A program made the translations under genes and the position numbers. Under the pieces are notes generated by a model. The model had not been told where the DNA came from and searched no databases. It saw nothing but the letters and a program-made list of their open reading frames with translations. A stretch of DNA of 64,000 nt, taken from Mesorhizobium ventifaucium (lineage in GTDB: Bacteria > Pseudomonadota > Alphaproteobacteria > Rhizobiales > Rhizobiaceae). The stretch spans positions 62,001-126,000 of the forward strand of contig NZ_CAKXZS010000004.1 of NCBI RefSeq assembly GCF_935822925.1, written 5' to 3'. Positions within the stretch are counted from its first letter, which is position 1. Every line of letters starts with the position of its first letter. Of the stretch, positions 8,983-17,453 are shown in pieces.

Positions 8983-10073
8983 TCGGCTGCCTCCACGGTG
9001 GGGCGCTCGAAATGACGCCTGAAGACAGCGTCGGCCACAGCTGCCCTTAACGCATAGGTATGCTCGGCGAGAACACGCCGAAGCGCAGATGCGCCGATCG
9101 CCCTTGCCCGCTGGGGTGTAAGGGTCCGCATGATTTCGGCGACATCATTGCCATCGCGCGCCACCAGGATCTCTTCCCCGGGGGCCAGGAACAATTCAAC
9201 GCCGAGCCAGGCGTCGGTGATGAGGCATGCGCCGGCACCCGCAGCCTCGAAGACGCGCGTGGCAGGCGAAAAGCCGTTGGCGGCCATGCTGTCGCGGCTG
9301 ATGTTCAGCACCGCCTTGGGGGTGACATTGAACGCATTGTGGTCGCGCGTCCCGACGTGGCCGAGCCATGCGACATTTGCCGGAAGCTGCTTGTCACCCC
9401 AACCCGATCCGCCGAGCAGGAAACGCTGATCACCCGAACGGCTGGCCGGATCGAGGAAGAAAGCTTCGACGCGTGCCTCGCGGTCCGGCAGACGGTTGCC
9501 GAGAAAGGCGAGATCGCAAGCGAAACGCTTGTCCTTCGCGACCGGATGGTGCGTTTCGGGATCGAGCGCATTGTAGATCGGCACGCATTCGGCAGCCCCC
9601 AGCGCACGATAGGCCCAGACAACCGGATCGCCGCCGCCATAGGTGAGAACAAGGTCGATTTCCCGCAACGCGCGGTGCAGGGGGTGATCCGGCTCGTCGC
9701 GCAATTGGCCCAGAGTGGCCGGTGCGTCGACATCCCAGAACACTGTCAGCGCATCCGTACGGGCGTGGTCGAGCACGGCGCGCAACAGCGCGTCGTCCTC
9801 GAAGCCTACTCCGCTCGCCTTGACGACGATGTCGGCTTCGCCTGCGCTTGCTGCCACCTGCATCAGCGCATGCGGGGTCGCCTCGTAGATGACGACGTTG
9901 CACCAGTCCGGTGCCTCGATATCGCGGTTCTTCTGCCTGTCGTAGACGTCCGGTTCATAGAAAGTGATCTCGTAGCCGAGCTGAGAAAGAGCCTTCAGCA
10001 ATCCGCGGTAATAGGTCGCCGCGCCGTTCCAATAGGACGACAGCAGGCTCGATCCATAAAACGCAATCTTCAT
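8979..10073 (-). CDS. CgeB-like glycosyltransferase (paralogue 3)
   Basis: 364 aa from the ATG at 10073, which overlaps the upstream stop by 4 bp; the reading frame continues upstream inside the next gene and that extension is rejected. It begins with YGSSLLSSYWNGAATYYRGL, the same position-for-position opening as paralogues 1 and 2 but with WNGAAT in place of WGNGHAT, and has the matching FWDVDAPATLGQL middle and FEAAGAGACLITDAW donor-site blocks. Predicted cytoplasmic group 1 type transferase. Substrate unknown. Confidence 0.8.
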   Translation of the reverse strand: MKIAFYGSSLLSSYWNGAATYYRGLLKALSQLGYEITFYEPDVYDRQKNRDIEAPDWCNVVIYEATPHALMQVAASAGEADIVVKASGVGFEDDALLRAVLDHARTDALTVFWDVDAPATLGQLRDEPDHPLHRALREIDLVLTYGGGDPVVWAYRALGAAECVPIYNALDPETHHPVAKDKRFACDLAFLGNRLPDREARVEAFFLDPASRSGDQRFLLGGSGWGDKQLPANVAWLGHVGTRDHNAFNVTPKAVLNISRDSMAANGFSPATRVFEAAGAGACLITDAWLGVELFLAPGEEILVARDGNDVAEIMRTLTPQRARAIGASALRRVLAEHTYALRAAVADAVFRRHFERPTVEAAE

Positions 10074-11200
10074 GCGACTGTCTCCTCTATGGCGATGCGA
10101 TCGATGGCTTGGCGGTTGCCGCATTCGGCGAGCACGTCGAACAGCTCGTCCGCCCGGTGCCGGCAAGTATGTCGCGTCCGGATGGTTTCGAGGCCGGATT
10201 TCACCAGAGAGGAGGCCAGGTCAGCATCGTCCAGCACGTCGCGAAGATGACGGCACATCTCGGATCCGTCGCGCGCGAAAAGAAAGTCGATGCCTGGCCT
10301 GAAGAGTTGCTCGACATCGGCCCAGGGCGCCGACACGAGCGGGATGCCACAGGCGAGCGCCTCGAACATGCGGATCGTCGGGATGCCGGGTAGACTCTCC
10401 CAATACGGGCGCCGCGGGATGTGGACGGTAACGCGGTGTGCCGCGAATGCCTTGGGCACGTCGGCATTGGCAATCCAGCCTTCGTAACCCAGGCCGGCGG
10501 CGGCAAGATCGTCGAGCGCTTCGCGTGGATAGCGCACGCCATGAACAGTGCCGCCCAGGCCAAGTTCTTCCACCGGATCGATCAGGAATTCCTTGATTTC
10601 GGCACTGCGCTCGTCATCGCCCCAGTTGCCGATCCAGATCAGGTCGGCTGTCGGGTCGATCTCCGGGTGCGGCTTGAACAGGCGCTCATCCGCCGCCTCG
10701 TGCCAGGTGAAAGCACGTTTGCCCCAGCCGGCGCGAAGATAGCTTTCCCGCAACGCCTCGCCGAAGGCGAGCACGCCATCATAATGCTCCAGCCGCAGAG
10801 CCGAGATCGCCTGCGTCGCCGAGACGGCGCGATGGTGGGTGTCATGGAACAGAAGCGTGAAGCCCCCTCCATTCGCCTTTGCCCTGCCGATCCGCTCGAC
10901 AACGTCCGGGTCAGTCCATTCGTGGACGATCACCACATCGGCGTCGTCAATCCAGCCTTCATGGTCGAAGGAGGCGTCGTAGGTCACTGACATCAGCTCC
11001 GGAAAATCCTTTCTGAAGCGCTCGACCGCGAATGGCCCTTTCTCTGCCAGCAGGTTCGAACGGCTCCAGCCGTCTGCTGGCTCCAGCGCGATCGCCTGGT
11101 GCCCACGTGCAACCAGTTCCCGCATGATGCCGCGCAGGAAATGTGCGTTGCCGTGGTTCCAGTCGGAAACGACCGAATGGCTATAGAACAGGAACCGCAT
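10070..11200 (-). CDS. CgeB-like glycosyltransferase (paralogue 4, more divergent)
   Basis: 376 aa. The start has SDWNHGNAHFLRGI, the equivalent of the WGNGHAT block, and the C-terminal half has FEALACGIPLVSAPW followed by LFRPGIDFLFARDG, the donor-binding end of a group 1 transferase. The middle differs more than in the other three copies (HDTHHRAVS near residue 140, where others have the FYDIDTP block). It ends in a helical tail after a CRHRADELF segment. Downstream overlap with paralogue 3 is 4 bp; upstream gap to the GT4 gene is 2 bp. Confidence 0.78.
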   Translation of the reverse strand: MRFLFYSHSVVSDWNHGNAHFLRGIMRELVARGHQAIALEPADGWSRSNLLAEKGPFAVERFRKDFPELMSVTYDASFDHEGWIDDADVVIVHEWTDPDVVERIGRAKANGGGFTLLFHDTHHRAVSATQAISALRLEHYDGVLAFGEALRESYLRAGWGKRAFTWHEAADERLFKPHPEIDPTADLIWIGNWGDDERSAEIKEFLIDPVEELGLGGTVHGVRYPREALDDLAAAGLGYEGWIANADVPKAFAAHRVTVHIPRRPYWESLPGIPTIRMFEALACGIPLVSAPWADVEQLFRPGIDFLFARDGSEMCRHLRDVLDDADLASSLVKSGLETIRTRHTCRHRADELFDVLAECGNRQAIDRIAIEETVA

Positions 11201-11202
11201 TG

Positions 11203-12303
11203 TCAGCGTTCCGCAACGGCCAGGGCGGCCCGATCGTAGATGTCGTGCATGGCCGCCGCTTGCCTTGCTGGTGAAAATTTGCGCGCTCGGCGTGCGGCGG
11301 CTTCGCCGAGCCGGCGCCTATACTGGGCGTCGTCAGAGAGACAATCGACACATCTGGCGAGATCGCGTGGATCATGGACGTCGTAGAACATAGCCGCGCC
11401 ATTCCACAATTCGCGATAGGTCGAGATGTCGGCAAGCACCAAAGGTGTTGCTGACGTCGCTGCCTCCAGTGCGGCAAGGCCAAAGGGTTCATAGACGGAC
11501 GGCGATACGAAGATGCCGGCCCGCGCCATCAACCGACGCACCTCATCGTGGCAGACAGAGCCCAGAGGAACGACGTTGCTGAAATTGGCGCTTTGGCCAT
11601 CGGCGCCCTCGATCGGCCCGGCAGCAAAGACCGGCCATTTCGTCAGCGCTGCTGCCTGGTCCAGCGTAGCTGCGTTCTTTCCTTCGTCCCACCAGCGCGC
11701 GGCGGCGAGGACCACTGGTTCGCGCCTCTCTGCCTTTGGACCCGGCCGTGTGCCGTTGCTGACTACGCTCAGGCGGGCGATCGGCCCGTAGCAGGCCTCG
11801 AGCATGTCGGCATGGCTGCGGCTGGGCGCGATTACCGCATTTGCCCGATCGAAACCGCGTCTGTTGCGGTCCTTCTGCCAGCTCCATTCGCCGTCCGCAG
11901 CCTGTCCCCTGACGGCGTGGAGCCAGGTCACAACGCATGAATGCGAGACCGCCACGACCGGGCAAGGCACATCAAGTCCCACGGCCTGCGTCGGCGCATT
12001 GAGATGGACGAGGTCGATCGCGTAATCGCGAACAAGTGCGCGCAATTCCTGCGGCAATCTTTCCAGATCGCCCTCATTGCGGGTCATCCAGTCCGGCAGT
12101 GTCTTGAGCCACGCCAAGGCCGCGAAGGCCTGTGCCTCCTTCGCCTGCTCCTCGGATGGTTCCGGGCCTAACCCGGCGAGCACGATCCTGTCGCCGCCGC
12201 GAGCCAACTCCCGCGCCAGATCAAGCGCGTAGCGCCAGACGCCGCCGACGGCATCGACGGTCATCAGGATTCGCCGCGGGGGGCGGATCAGTGACTGCAA
12301 CAT
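11203..12303 (-). CDS. GT4-type glycosyltransferase
   Basis: 366 aa from an ATG at 12303, 16 bp inside the 3' end of the radical SAM gene. The N-terminal acceptor half has the DAVGGVWRYALDLARELA pattern (GGV loop near residue 20), and the C-terminal half has the E-x7-E donor motif in SPSVYEPFGLAALEAA near residue 277. This is the classical GT4 group, which includes MshA-like, sucrose-synthase-like and capsule transferases using retaining chemistry. There is no membrane helix. It is distinct from the four CgeB-like proteins of the operon. Confidence 0.85.
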   Translation of the reverse strand: MLQSLIRPPRRILMTVDAVGGVWRYALDLARELARGGDRIVLAGLGPEPSEEQAKEAQAFAALAWLKTLPDWMTRNEGDLERLPQELRALVRDYAIDLVHLNAPTQAVGLDVPCPVVAVSHSCVVTWLHAVRGQAADGEWSWQKDRNRRGFDRANAVIAPSRSHADMLEACYGPIARLSVVSNGTRPGPKAERREPVVLAAARWWDEGKNAATLDQAAALTKWPVFAAGPIEGADGQSANFSNVVPLGSVCHDEVRRLMARAGIFVSPSVYEPFGLAALEAATSATPLVLADISTYRELWNGAAMFYDVHDPRDLARCVDCLSDDAQYRRRLGEAAARRARKFSPARQAAAMHDIYDRAALAVAER

Positions 12304-13580
12304 GTCGCCTCCAACTCGGCCAGCGCACGCGGACGCTTCTCCTGGATGTCGCTGAACGTCCGGAACGAGGCCAGGTAATGCTCGTGGGCGCGCTCCCAGG
12401 CGAGATCGTCGGGCTCGCCCCAAAGCTCGCGATAGCTGGGCGAACTGGGGTAGGGATAGAGCGGCACCGGCTCGTTGGCCCACACGCCGCGATCGATGAG
12501 GTGCTTGCGCCAATAATCGACCAGAGCGGGATCGTCCTCGACGACCCCGATCAGATTGGCCTGGACGAACGGAATGTGACGTCGTGCATTGACCAGCAAA
12601 GCGGCCAGTTCCTCCGTGCCCAGCCGGCAACGCTTTGCCAGCATGGCCCGGCCTTCCACCGTCAGGCTTTCAAGGCCGGCTTCAATCGAAACGCAGCCGG
12701 CGGCACCCAGCAGTTCCAGGAGCTCCGGTTTCCAAAGATCGATCCTGGTCTGCACGCCGAATTTGACGTCGCGAACGACCAGTGCCTCCAGCAGCGCCTT
12801 CTGCGGCAGGAAGATCTCGTCGATAAAGTAGATGTAGCCGACGCCTTGCCCGATCAGCCGATCGATTTCCGCGATGATCGCATCGTGGTTCCTGCGGCGG
12901 TAGGCGTCGCGGAAATCGATCTTGGCGCAGAAGCTGCAATTGTAGGGGCAGCCGCGGGACGCCTCGACTTCCGCTCCGAAACCCACCTGATCGTCGTCGA
13001 ACCTATGGTGATGGTGCGAATGCGCGGCAATCCAATCGGACGGCCAGTTGAGCGGCGGATGATCAACAAACGAACTGGCGTGGACGCCGCCATTGCCGAC
13101 AAGTTTTCCCTCGTAGAGATGAGCGGTGTGAGGCACGGCTCTCCAATCGTCACGGCGGGCGAGTTCGGCGACGACCTCTTCGCATTCGCCGCGCACGACG
13201 ACATCGACCCCCAGCTTGCGCAGTGTTGGGGCCGGCGTCGCCGAGCCGTGCGGTCCGACAGCCACCGTGCGGCCGCCGCGCACGGCGAGGCGGTTGAGGA
13301 AGTCGGCGGGCACGCGCAGCTCGGGCGGCGCGCAGCGCCAGAACAAATAGGTCGGCGCCGTGCTGACGACGGTCATGGCTGGTGAGAAGGCGGCTACGCG
13401 ATCGGCAAGTGCTGGGTTGTCCAGCTTCTGGATTTGCCCGTCCAGCATCAGCACCTGATGGCCGTCGGCCTCCAGCAAGGCTTTCGAGTAGCCCAGTTCC
13501 AGCGGCAGATGCGGCTGGCGGCAGCCGAAATAGATGCTGTCCTCATAAGTCCAGAACGGATTGACCAGGGCGACTTTCAT
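12288..13580 (-). CDS. B12-binding domain radical SAM protein
   Basis: 430 aa. The N-terminal 140 residues resemble the cobalamin-binding Rossmann domain common in class B radical SAM enzymes, and the radical SAM cluster CPYNCSFC lies near residue 213 (CxxxCxxC, three cysteines for the 4Fe-4S cluster), preceded by EASRG. Members of this class do methylations or C-C bond chemistry on unactivated carbons; in antibiotic and glycan pathways they modify sugars or lipids. Its stop is 16 bp inside the next gene and its start is coupled to the upstream epimerase (ATGA at 13577-13580). The substrate is not evident. Confidence 0.85.
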   Translation of the reverse strand: MKVALVNPFWTYEDSIYFGCRQPHLPLELGYSKALLEADGHQVLMLDGQIQKLDNPALADRVAAFSPAMTVVSTAPTYLFWRCAPPELRVPADFLNRLAVRGGRTVAVGPHGSATPAPTLRKLGVDVVVRGECEEVVAELARRDDWRAVPHTAHLYEGKLVGNGGVHASSFVDHPPLNWPSDWIAAHSHHHHRFDDDQVGFGAEVEASRGCPYNCSFCAKIDFRDAYRRRNHDAIIAEIDRLIGQGVGYIYFIDEIFLPQKALLEALVVRDVKFGVQTRIDLWKPELLELLGAAGCVSIEAGLESLTVEGRAMLAKRCRLGTEELAALLVNARRHIPFVQANLIGVVEDDPALVDYWRKHLIDRGVWANEPVPLYPYPSSPSYRELWGEPDDLAWERAHEHYLASFRTFSDIQEKRPRALAELEATCCSH

Positions 13581-14644
13581 GCCACGTACCTCGCTGGTTC
13601 AGGCTCGAGGCGATGACGCTGGAGCCAGTCGGCGAGATCGCGGACGCCGTCGCGCCAGGAGACATGCGCTTTCCAGCCGAGCGTCGCTTCTATCTTGCGG
13701 GTGTCGGCGACAAAGAAAGGTTGGTCGCCGGTGCGTTCCCGGTCGTAGCGGATCGAGAGCGTCCGCCCGGTCAGCTCGCCGATCTCCTCGATCAGCATGC
13801 GCAGGCTGACGGCGTTGCCCGGTCCGCCGCCGAGATTGAATGCTTGGCCCCGGATGTCGTCGATCCTGGCAAGTACTCCGCGATAGGCCGCAACGGCGTC
13901 GGAGACATGAAGAATATCGCGCACCTGCTTGCCGTTGCCATAGATCGTGATCGGCCGGCCGGAAAGCGCGCTGAGCAGAAAATGGGCGACCCAGCCCTGG
14001 TCCTCCGTGCCGAACTGGCGCGGCCCGTAGATGCAGCTCATGCGCAGGACCGCGGTCGGCAGATCGTACGACTTGGCATAATCGAGCACATATTGGTCGG
14101 CCGCGCCTTTGGAGCAGCCATAGGGGGTGCAGAAATCCAGACCGCAGGTCTCGTCTATGCCGTTGGCGCGGATGCTGGCATCGCAGGGCACGCACCGATC
14201 GTCCTCTTCGCGCACTGTGACGTCGGGCAGGCCGCCATAGACCTTGTTCGTGCTGGCGAAGATCACGGGAATGCGTCGGCCGCTGCGGCGGGCCGCTTCC
14301 AGGACGTTGAAGGTTCCGCGAAGATTGATGTCGAAATCTTCGCTTGGCTGGACGAGGCTCGTGGTAACGGCGGTCTGCGCGGCGAGATGGAATATCGCCT
14401 TGGAATACGCCAAAAGCGGCGCCAGCACGTCTCCATCCCGGACATCAACGGTTTCCACGGCAAGTTGATTGCCGTGCTTCTGCGCCAGCCAGGCTAGGTT
14501 CTGATCGACGCCCGGGCGGCTGAGATTGTCGATGACCAGCACCGGCACCCCATCCGACAACAGGCTGTCGGCGAGGTTCGAGCCGATGAAGCCGCTGCCG
14601 CCGATGATGGCAACCGGCGCTTCACGAAAACCGTCCGGCCTCAT
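13577..14644 (-). CDS. NAD-dependent epimerase, CDP-paratose 2-epimerase-like
   Basis: 355 aa from the ATG at 14644, which overlaps the upstream stop by 4 bp. The NAD loop GGSGFIGSN is at the N-terminus, and ASTNKVYGG and CTPYGCSKGAADQYVLDYA carry the catalytic Ser/Thr and Tyr-x-x-x-Lys; MSCIYGPRQFGTEDQGW follows. That last set of motifs is characteristic of CDP-paratose/CDP-tyvelose 2-epimerase relatives among extended SDRs. It would act on a nucleotide sugar, possibly the product of the operon's nucleotidyltransferase. The real substrate may be different. Confidence 0.82.
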   Translation of the reverse strand: MRPDGFREAPVAIIGGSGFIGSNLADSLLSDGVPVLVIDNLSRPGVDQNLAWLAQKHGNQLAVETVDVRDGDVLAPLLAYSKAIFHLAAQTAVTTSLVQPSEDFDINLRGTFNVLEAARRSGRRIPVIFASTNKVYGGLPDVTVREEDDRCVPCDASIRANGIDETCGLDFCTPYGCSKGAADQYVLDYAKSYDLPTAVLRMSCIYGPRQFGTEDQGWVAHFLLSALSGRPITIYGNGKQVRDILHVSDAVAAYRGVLARIDDIRGQAFNLGGGPGNAVSLRMLIEEIGELTGRTLSIRYDRERTGDQPFFVADTRKIEATLGWKAHVSWRDGVRDLADWLQRHRLEPEPARYVA

Positions 14645-15747
14645 GATACCAGTCCTCGCTCTTCGAGTTCCCGTTTCATGTCGGCGCCGCGGTCGATGGC
14701 GACCGTGTTGCGCACCCATGCGACGAACTCGTCGAGTGAATCCTCCAGCCGGTGCTGCGGCTCGAAACCGAGCAGTTCGCGCGCTTTCGAGATATCGGCG
14801 AAGCAATTGCGGATATCGCCGGCGCGCGCCTTGCCGAGGATATCAGGCCGATGGTCCGGCACACCCATAGCGTCGGCGAGCAGCCGGGCGACCTCGCTGA
14901 TCGCATAGGCACGTCCGCTGCCGATGTTGATGACGTGGCCGCGCGCCTGGCGTTGTTCCAGCGCCAGGCGGAAGGCGCGGGCGACGTCGCGCACATGCAC
15001 GAAGTCGCGTTTCTGCTCGCCATCTTCGAAAATCATCGGCCGCTGTCCATTGGCGAGGCGTGAAGCGAAATTCGCCAGAACGCCGGTGTAAGGGTTTGAC
15101 AGCGCCTGTCCGGCGCCGAAGACGTTGAACAGGCGCAGCGCCACCGCGTCGACGCCATAGGCATCGCCGAAGATCAGCACGGCGCGCTCCTGGGCATATT
15201 TCGTCAGCGCATAGATCGAAGCGAGATCGACCGGCTTTTCCTCGTCAGTCGGCAGGGGCGACAGGCTTTCATCCGCCGCCGACAGCGGATTCCATTGGCC
15301 GCTCTTGACGTCGTTGGCCTGCCTCCGTGCATTGTCGACGCGCCGACCGCCTGGCGTGGCGTAGAGACCCTCGCCGTAGACGCTCATCGACGAAGCGACG
15401 ACGATCCGCTCGACCGGATGTTTGATCAGTGCCTCGAGCAGGGTGGCGGTGCCGAGGTCGTTCGCGCCGACATAGCGGGCGATCTCGTACATGGACTGGC
15501 CGACGCCGACCTCGGCGGCGAGATGGATAGCGGCGTCGACGCCCTGGAGCGCCTCAGCGACGGCGTCGCGATCGCGAACGTCGCCTTTGATCAGGTCGGC
15601 TCCTGCCGGCAGGGTGATCGCCTCGCTGCCGTGCACCTGTTCCAGCAGCGCATCGAGAATGCAGACGGCATAACCATGTTCAACGAGTTCCTGGACGACG
15701 TGGCGGCCGATGAAACCGCACCCTCCTGTAACCAGTATGCGTTTCAC
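14641..15747 (-). CDS. NAD-dependent sugar epimerase/dehydratase
   Basis: 368 aa, the first gene of the operon. It starts with GTG at 15747 behind AAGGAG at the right spacing. NAD loop GGCGFIGRHV, then ASSMSVYGEG and YALTKYAQER with Tyr-x-x-x-Lys, as in UDP-glucose 4-epimerase and dTDP-glucose dehydratase relatives. A roughly 30-residue insertion between the Ser and the Tyr is longer than in standard GalE. The promoter of EcfG type at 15782-15806 is about 35 bases upstream, so the entire chain of coupled genes to the left edge could be under stress-sigma control. Confidence 0.82.
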   Translation of the reverse strand: MKRILVTGGCGFIGRHVVQELVEHGYAVCILDALLEQVHGSEAITLPAGADLIKGDVRDRDAVAEALQGVDAAIHLAAEVGVGQSMYEIARYVGANDLGTATLLEALIKHPVERIVVASSMSVYGEGLYATPGGRRVDNARRQANDVKSGQWNPLSAADESLSPLPTDEEKPVDLASIYALTKYAQERAVLIFGDAYGVDAVALRLFNVFGAGQALSNPYTGVLANFASRLANGQRPMIFEDGEQKRDFVHVRDVARAFRLALEQRQARGHVINIGSGRAYAISEVARLLADAMGVPDHRPDILGKARAGDIRNCFADISKARELLGFEPQHRLEDSLDEFVAWVRNTVAIDRGADMKRELEERGLVS

Positions 15748-15781
15748 GACAACTCCTTACGCAGTTGGCCTTGGCGCCCCG

Positions 15782-15806
15782 AACTGTTTGGCAAAAGGTT
15801 TGTTCC
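15782..15806 (-). promoter_or_regulatory. EcfG-type promoter at the head of the glycan operon
   Basis: Minus strand GGAACA (15806-15801), 16 bases, GTT (15784-15782). The predicted transcript starts near 15775, leaving a leader of about 27 bases that holds the AAGGAG site of the first epimerase gene. This is the only promoter-like element I see before the operon. Confidence 0.65.
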
Positions 15807-15885
15807 CTCTGCTTCAACAAAGATGGTTTTGGGGAGGCCGCAAACCGAGGTGAACACGTAGCGGACGAGCCTTGGGCCCTGCGCT

Positions 15886-15910
15886 GGAACATTGCAGCTT
15901 CTTTGGGGTT
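15886..15910 (+). promoter_or_regulatory. EcfG-type promoter for the 90-aa protein
   Basis: Plus strand GGAACA (15886-15891), 16 bases, GTT (15908-15910). It faces away from the glycan operon promoter at 15782-15806, so the two form a divergent stress-regulated pair. The leader to the ATG at 16047 would be about 130 bases. Confidence 0.6.
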
Positions 15911-16046
15911 AGGGCGCTCATCCGGTCCGTGGGCGCAAGGAGTGGTTGGGCAGCTGGCTGTGATCGAAACGGTATCGCGTAGCAAGCCAGACCTGATCAT
16001 GAGCCTCACACGCCGCATGCAAAGCCTGGATCAAAGGGAGATTTCA

Positions 16047-16319
16047 ATGTCTGAATCGAAAACAACCACCAATCATGACGAGATCCGCCAATGGGCCGAA
16101 GATCGTGGTGGCCAACCTGCGGTTGTACGAACCAAGGGCGAGGGCGGCATCTTGCGGATCGATTTTGGCGAGCCCGAGGAGAAGCTCGAGCCCATTGAAT
16201 GGGATGAGTTCTTCCGGATTTTCGACGAGAACGATCTGGCCTTCCTCTACCAGGACGAAACCGGCGGCGGCAAAACCAGCCGGTTCAACAAGTTCGTCGA
16301 CCGCAACCAGAATGGCTGA
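16047..16319 (+). CDS. Small conserved hypothetical protein (often misnamed glucan branching enzyme)
   Basis: 90 aa, ATG at 16047 behind AAGGGAG. The sequence has the pattern IRQWAEDRGGQPA at residues 13-25, LRIDFGEPEEKLE in the middle, WDEFFRIFDENDLAFLYQD and a closing SRFNKFV. I recognise this as a small acidic protein widespread in rhizobia and other alphaproteobacteria and sometimes labelled 1,4-alpha-glucan branching enzyme, a name its 90 residues cannot justify. No catalytic motif is seen. The upstream EcfG-like promoter suggests a stress protein. Confidence 0.8.
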   Translation: MSESKTTTNHDEIRQWAEDRGGQPAVVRTKGEGGILRIDFGEPEEKLEPIEWDEFFRIFDENDLAFLYQDETGGGKTSRFNKFVDRNQNG

Positions 16320-16527
16320 GGAGGCTGCTATGTCAGCGGCGACGGGCAGTTTTTAAGCAGGCCTCGCGTTCTGACAGAGAACGTCACTATAGGTCGCAGT
16401 TTTTGCCTACTTTTCGGACTGTTGGAAAAACCAACCGGCCTTTCCAGATAGTTCGGACTTGGCCAAATAGTCCGGATTTGGAAACAATCACAGGTTGAAC
16501 ACGCGGCGGTTGCGGAACGGCACAGCC

Positions 16528-17124
16528 TTAGTGCAACAGGCTCGTTCCGCCCGATCCGGCAATGTTTCGCATGATGCCGTTCAGCCAGTCTTCGGTCGAT
16601 ACCCCGGCCCGCCTCCTGTCGATCTCGCCGATGGCGCGCTCCAGCGTTCGTTCGACCAGCCGATCGGAAGCACCAACGTCGCCCAGAAGCAGACGCGCCG
16701 CGAGCCTGAGCTTCGGCAGAAGTGAGAAGACGTTGTCCGACAAGTTCACGGGAGGGCTACCCGCCAAGGCGGATTTTTCCGGAGGGAACAAGGCATCAAA
16801 GACGGCGTAGCTATCCGACGACTTCCGAAGATTGCTGGCGTGGCGGAGACGTTCGGGAATGACGATGTCCTCGTCACCGCTGAAAAAGACGAAGGGAACG
16901 CCGCGGCGCATCAGTTCGTCTGCGATCGGAAACACCCGCCGGCCGTTGAGATTGACGTCGAGGATCGCGGCCTCAGCCACCTCGGTATGCATAGAGGCGT
17001 GTTCGACTGTCGCCGCAGGGCCGAGGACGACCGCGCCCATATTGCCGAAATATCTTGCAAGATCGCCGGCCAATATCCAATCGTCTTCGACGATCAGTAT
17101 GCGCACCCCTCGGAGATCGCGCAC
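16528..17124 (-). CDS. Receiver domain fused to an ECF-sigma region-2-like domain (reverse PhyR order)
   Basis: 198 aa from a GTG at 17124, chosen because AAAGGA stands about 9 bases upstream and the receiver begins right after it. Residues 7-115 are a response-regulator receiver: acidic pair E13/D14/D15, phosphoacceptor D56 (AILDVNLNG), S82 and K101 in the expected places. Residues 132-188 look like ECF sigma region 2: helix LLPKLRLAARLLLGD, then a D-x-LVERTLERAI helix and a closing W-L-N-G-I-M-R-N-I that match the usual pattern of region 2 (LxxxARxLxGD, DLVQxTLxRA, WLxxIxRN). PhyR has the sigma-like part first and the receiver last; here the order is reversed and no region 4 is visible. It follows a NepR-like gene with a 1-bp gap. 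Anti-anti-sigma function is inference. Confidence 0.7.
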   Translation of the reverse strand: MRDLRGVRILIVEDDWILAGDLARYFGNMGAVVLGPAATVEHASMHTEVAEAAILDVNLNGRRVFPIADELMRRGVPFVFFSGDEDIVIPERLRHASNLRKSSDSYAVFDALFPPEKSALAGSPPVNLSDNVFSLLPKLRLAARLLLGDVGASDRLVERTLERAIGEIDRRRAGVSTEDWLNGIMRNIAGSGGTSLLH

Positions 17125-17125
17125 C

Positions 17126-17323
17126 TCATCGTCCTTTCTTCGAGCGGGATTTCCAATTGTCCGCACGGGCCTGTTCAGAACCTTCCTGCAAGGCTGCCTG
17201 CAATCGTTTCGCCAAAACCAGCATACGTGGCGGAATGGATTCGTTTCCCGGCAAACTCAGCAAATCCTCGAAGCGCAACAACGCTCGTTTTGTCAGCTTT
17301 AGGTCAGGTGTGCGTTTTGACAT
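17126..17323 (-). CDS. Small NepR-like protein, candidate anti-sigma factor
   Basis: 65 aa, ATG at 17323 with GGAAC about 6 bases upstream. A basic N-terminus is followed by two predicted helices, ALLRFEDLLSL and MLVLAKRLQAAL, joined by a short loop with an IPPR motif. This recalls NepR, whose helices flank an EPVPDRF segment and clamp the EcfG sigma factor, but the match is at the level of pattern only. The position, directly before a PhyR-like gene and behind an EcfG-like promoter, is the usual one for nepR genes. The charged C-terminal tail has no recognisable motif. Confidence 0.5.
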   Translation of the reverse strand: MSKRTPDLKLTKRALLRFEDLLSLPGNESIPPRMLVLAKRLQAALQEGSEQARADNWKSRSKKGR

Positions 17324-17350
17324 TGGAGTTCCACAACAATTCCGGACCTT

Positions 17351-17375
17351 AACGCCGTCTGCACGGACTTGTTCC
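17351..17375 (-). promoter_or_regulatory. EcfG-type promoter for the NepR-like/receiver-sigma pair
   Basis: Minus strand GGAACA (17375-17370), 16 bases, GTT (17353-17351), preceded by C (CGTT). Predicted start near 17344, about 20 bases before the ATG at 17323. A feedback loop of a stress sigma on its own anti-sigma is normal for this system. Confidence 0.65.
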
Positions 17376-17453
17376 GGCCCTCTTGCACGTTATATGCTGG
17401 GCGTTGCGTTCAGCCCAGTCGTGGGTTTTGGGTCGATTACCCAGGGGTTTGCG

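Noticed and set aside
16420..16490. Near-repeats of TAGTTCGGACTTGG and TAGTCCGGATTTGG
   Set aside because: Two short imperfect copies only; no dyad long enough for a terminator or operator claim.
17369..17394. TTGTTC and TTATAT boxes as a vegetative promoter for the HWE kinase
   Set aside because: The -35 is weak and it overlaps the minus-strand EcfG site; too little evidence to list.
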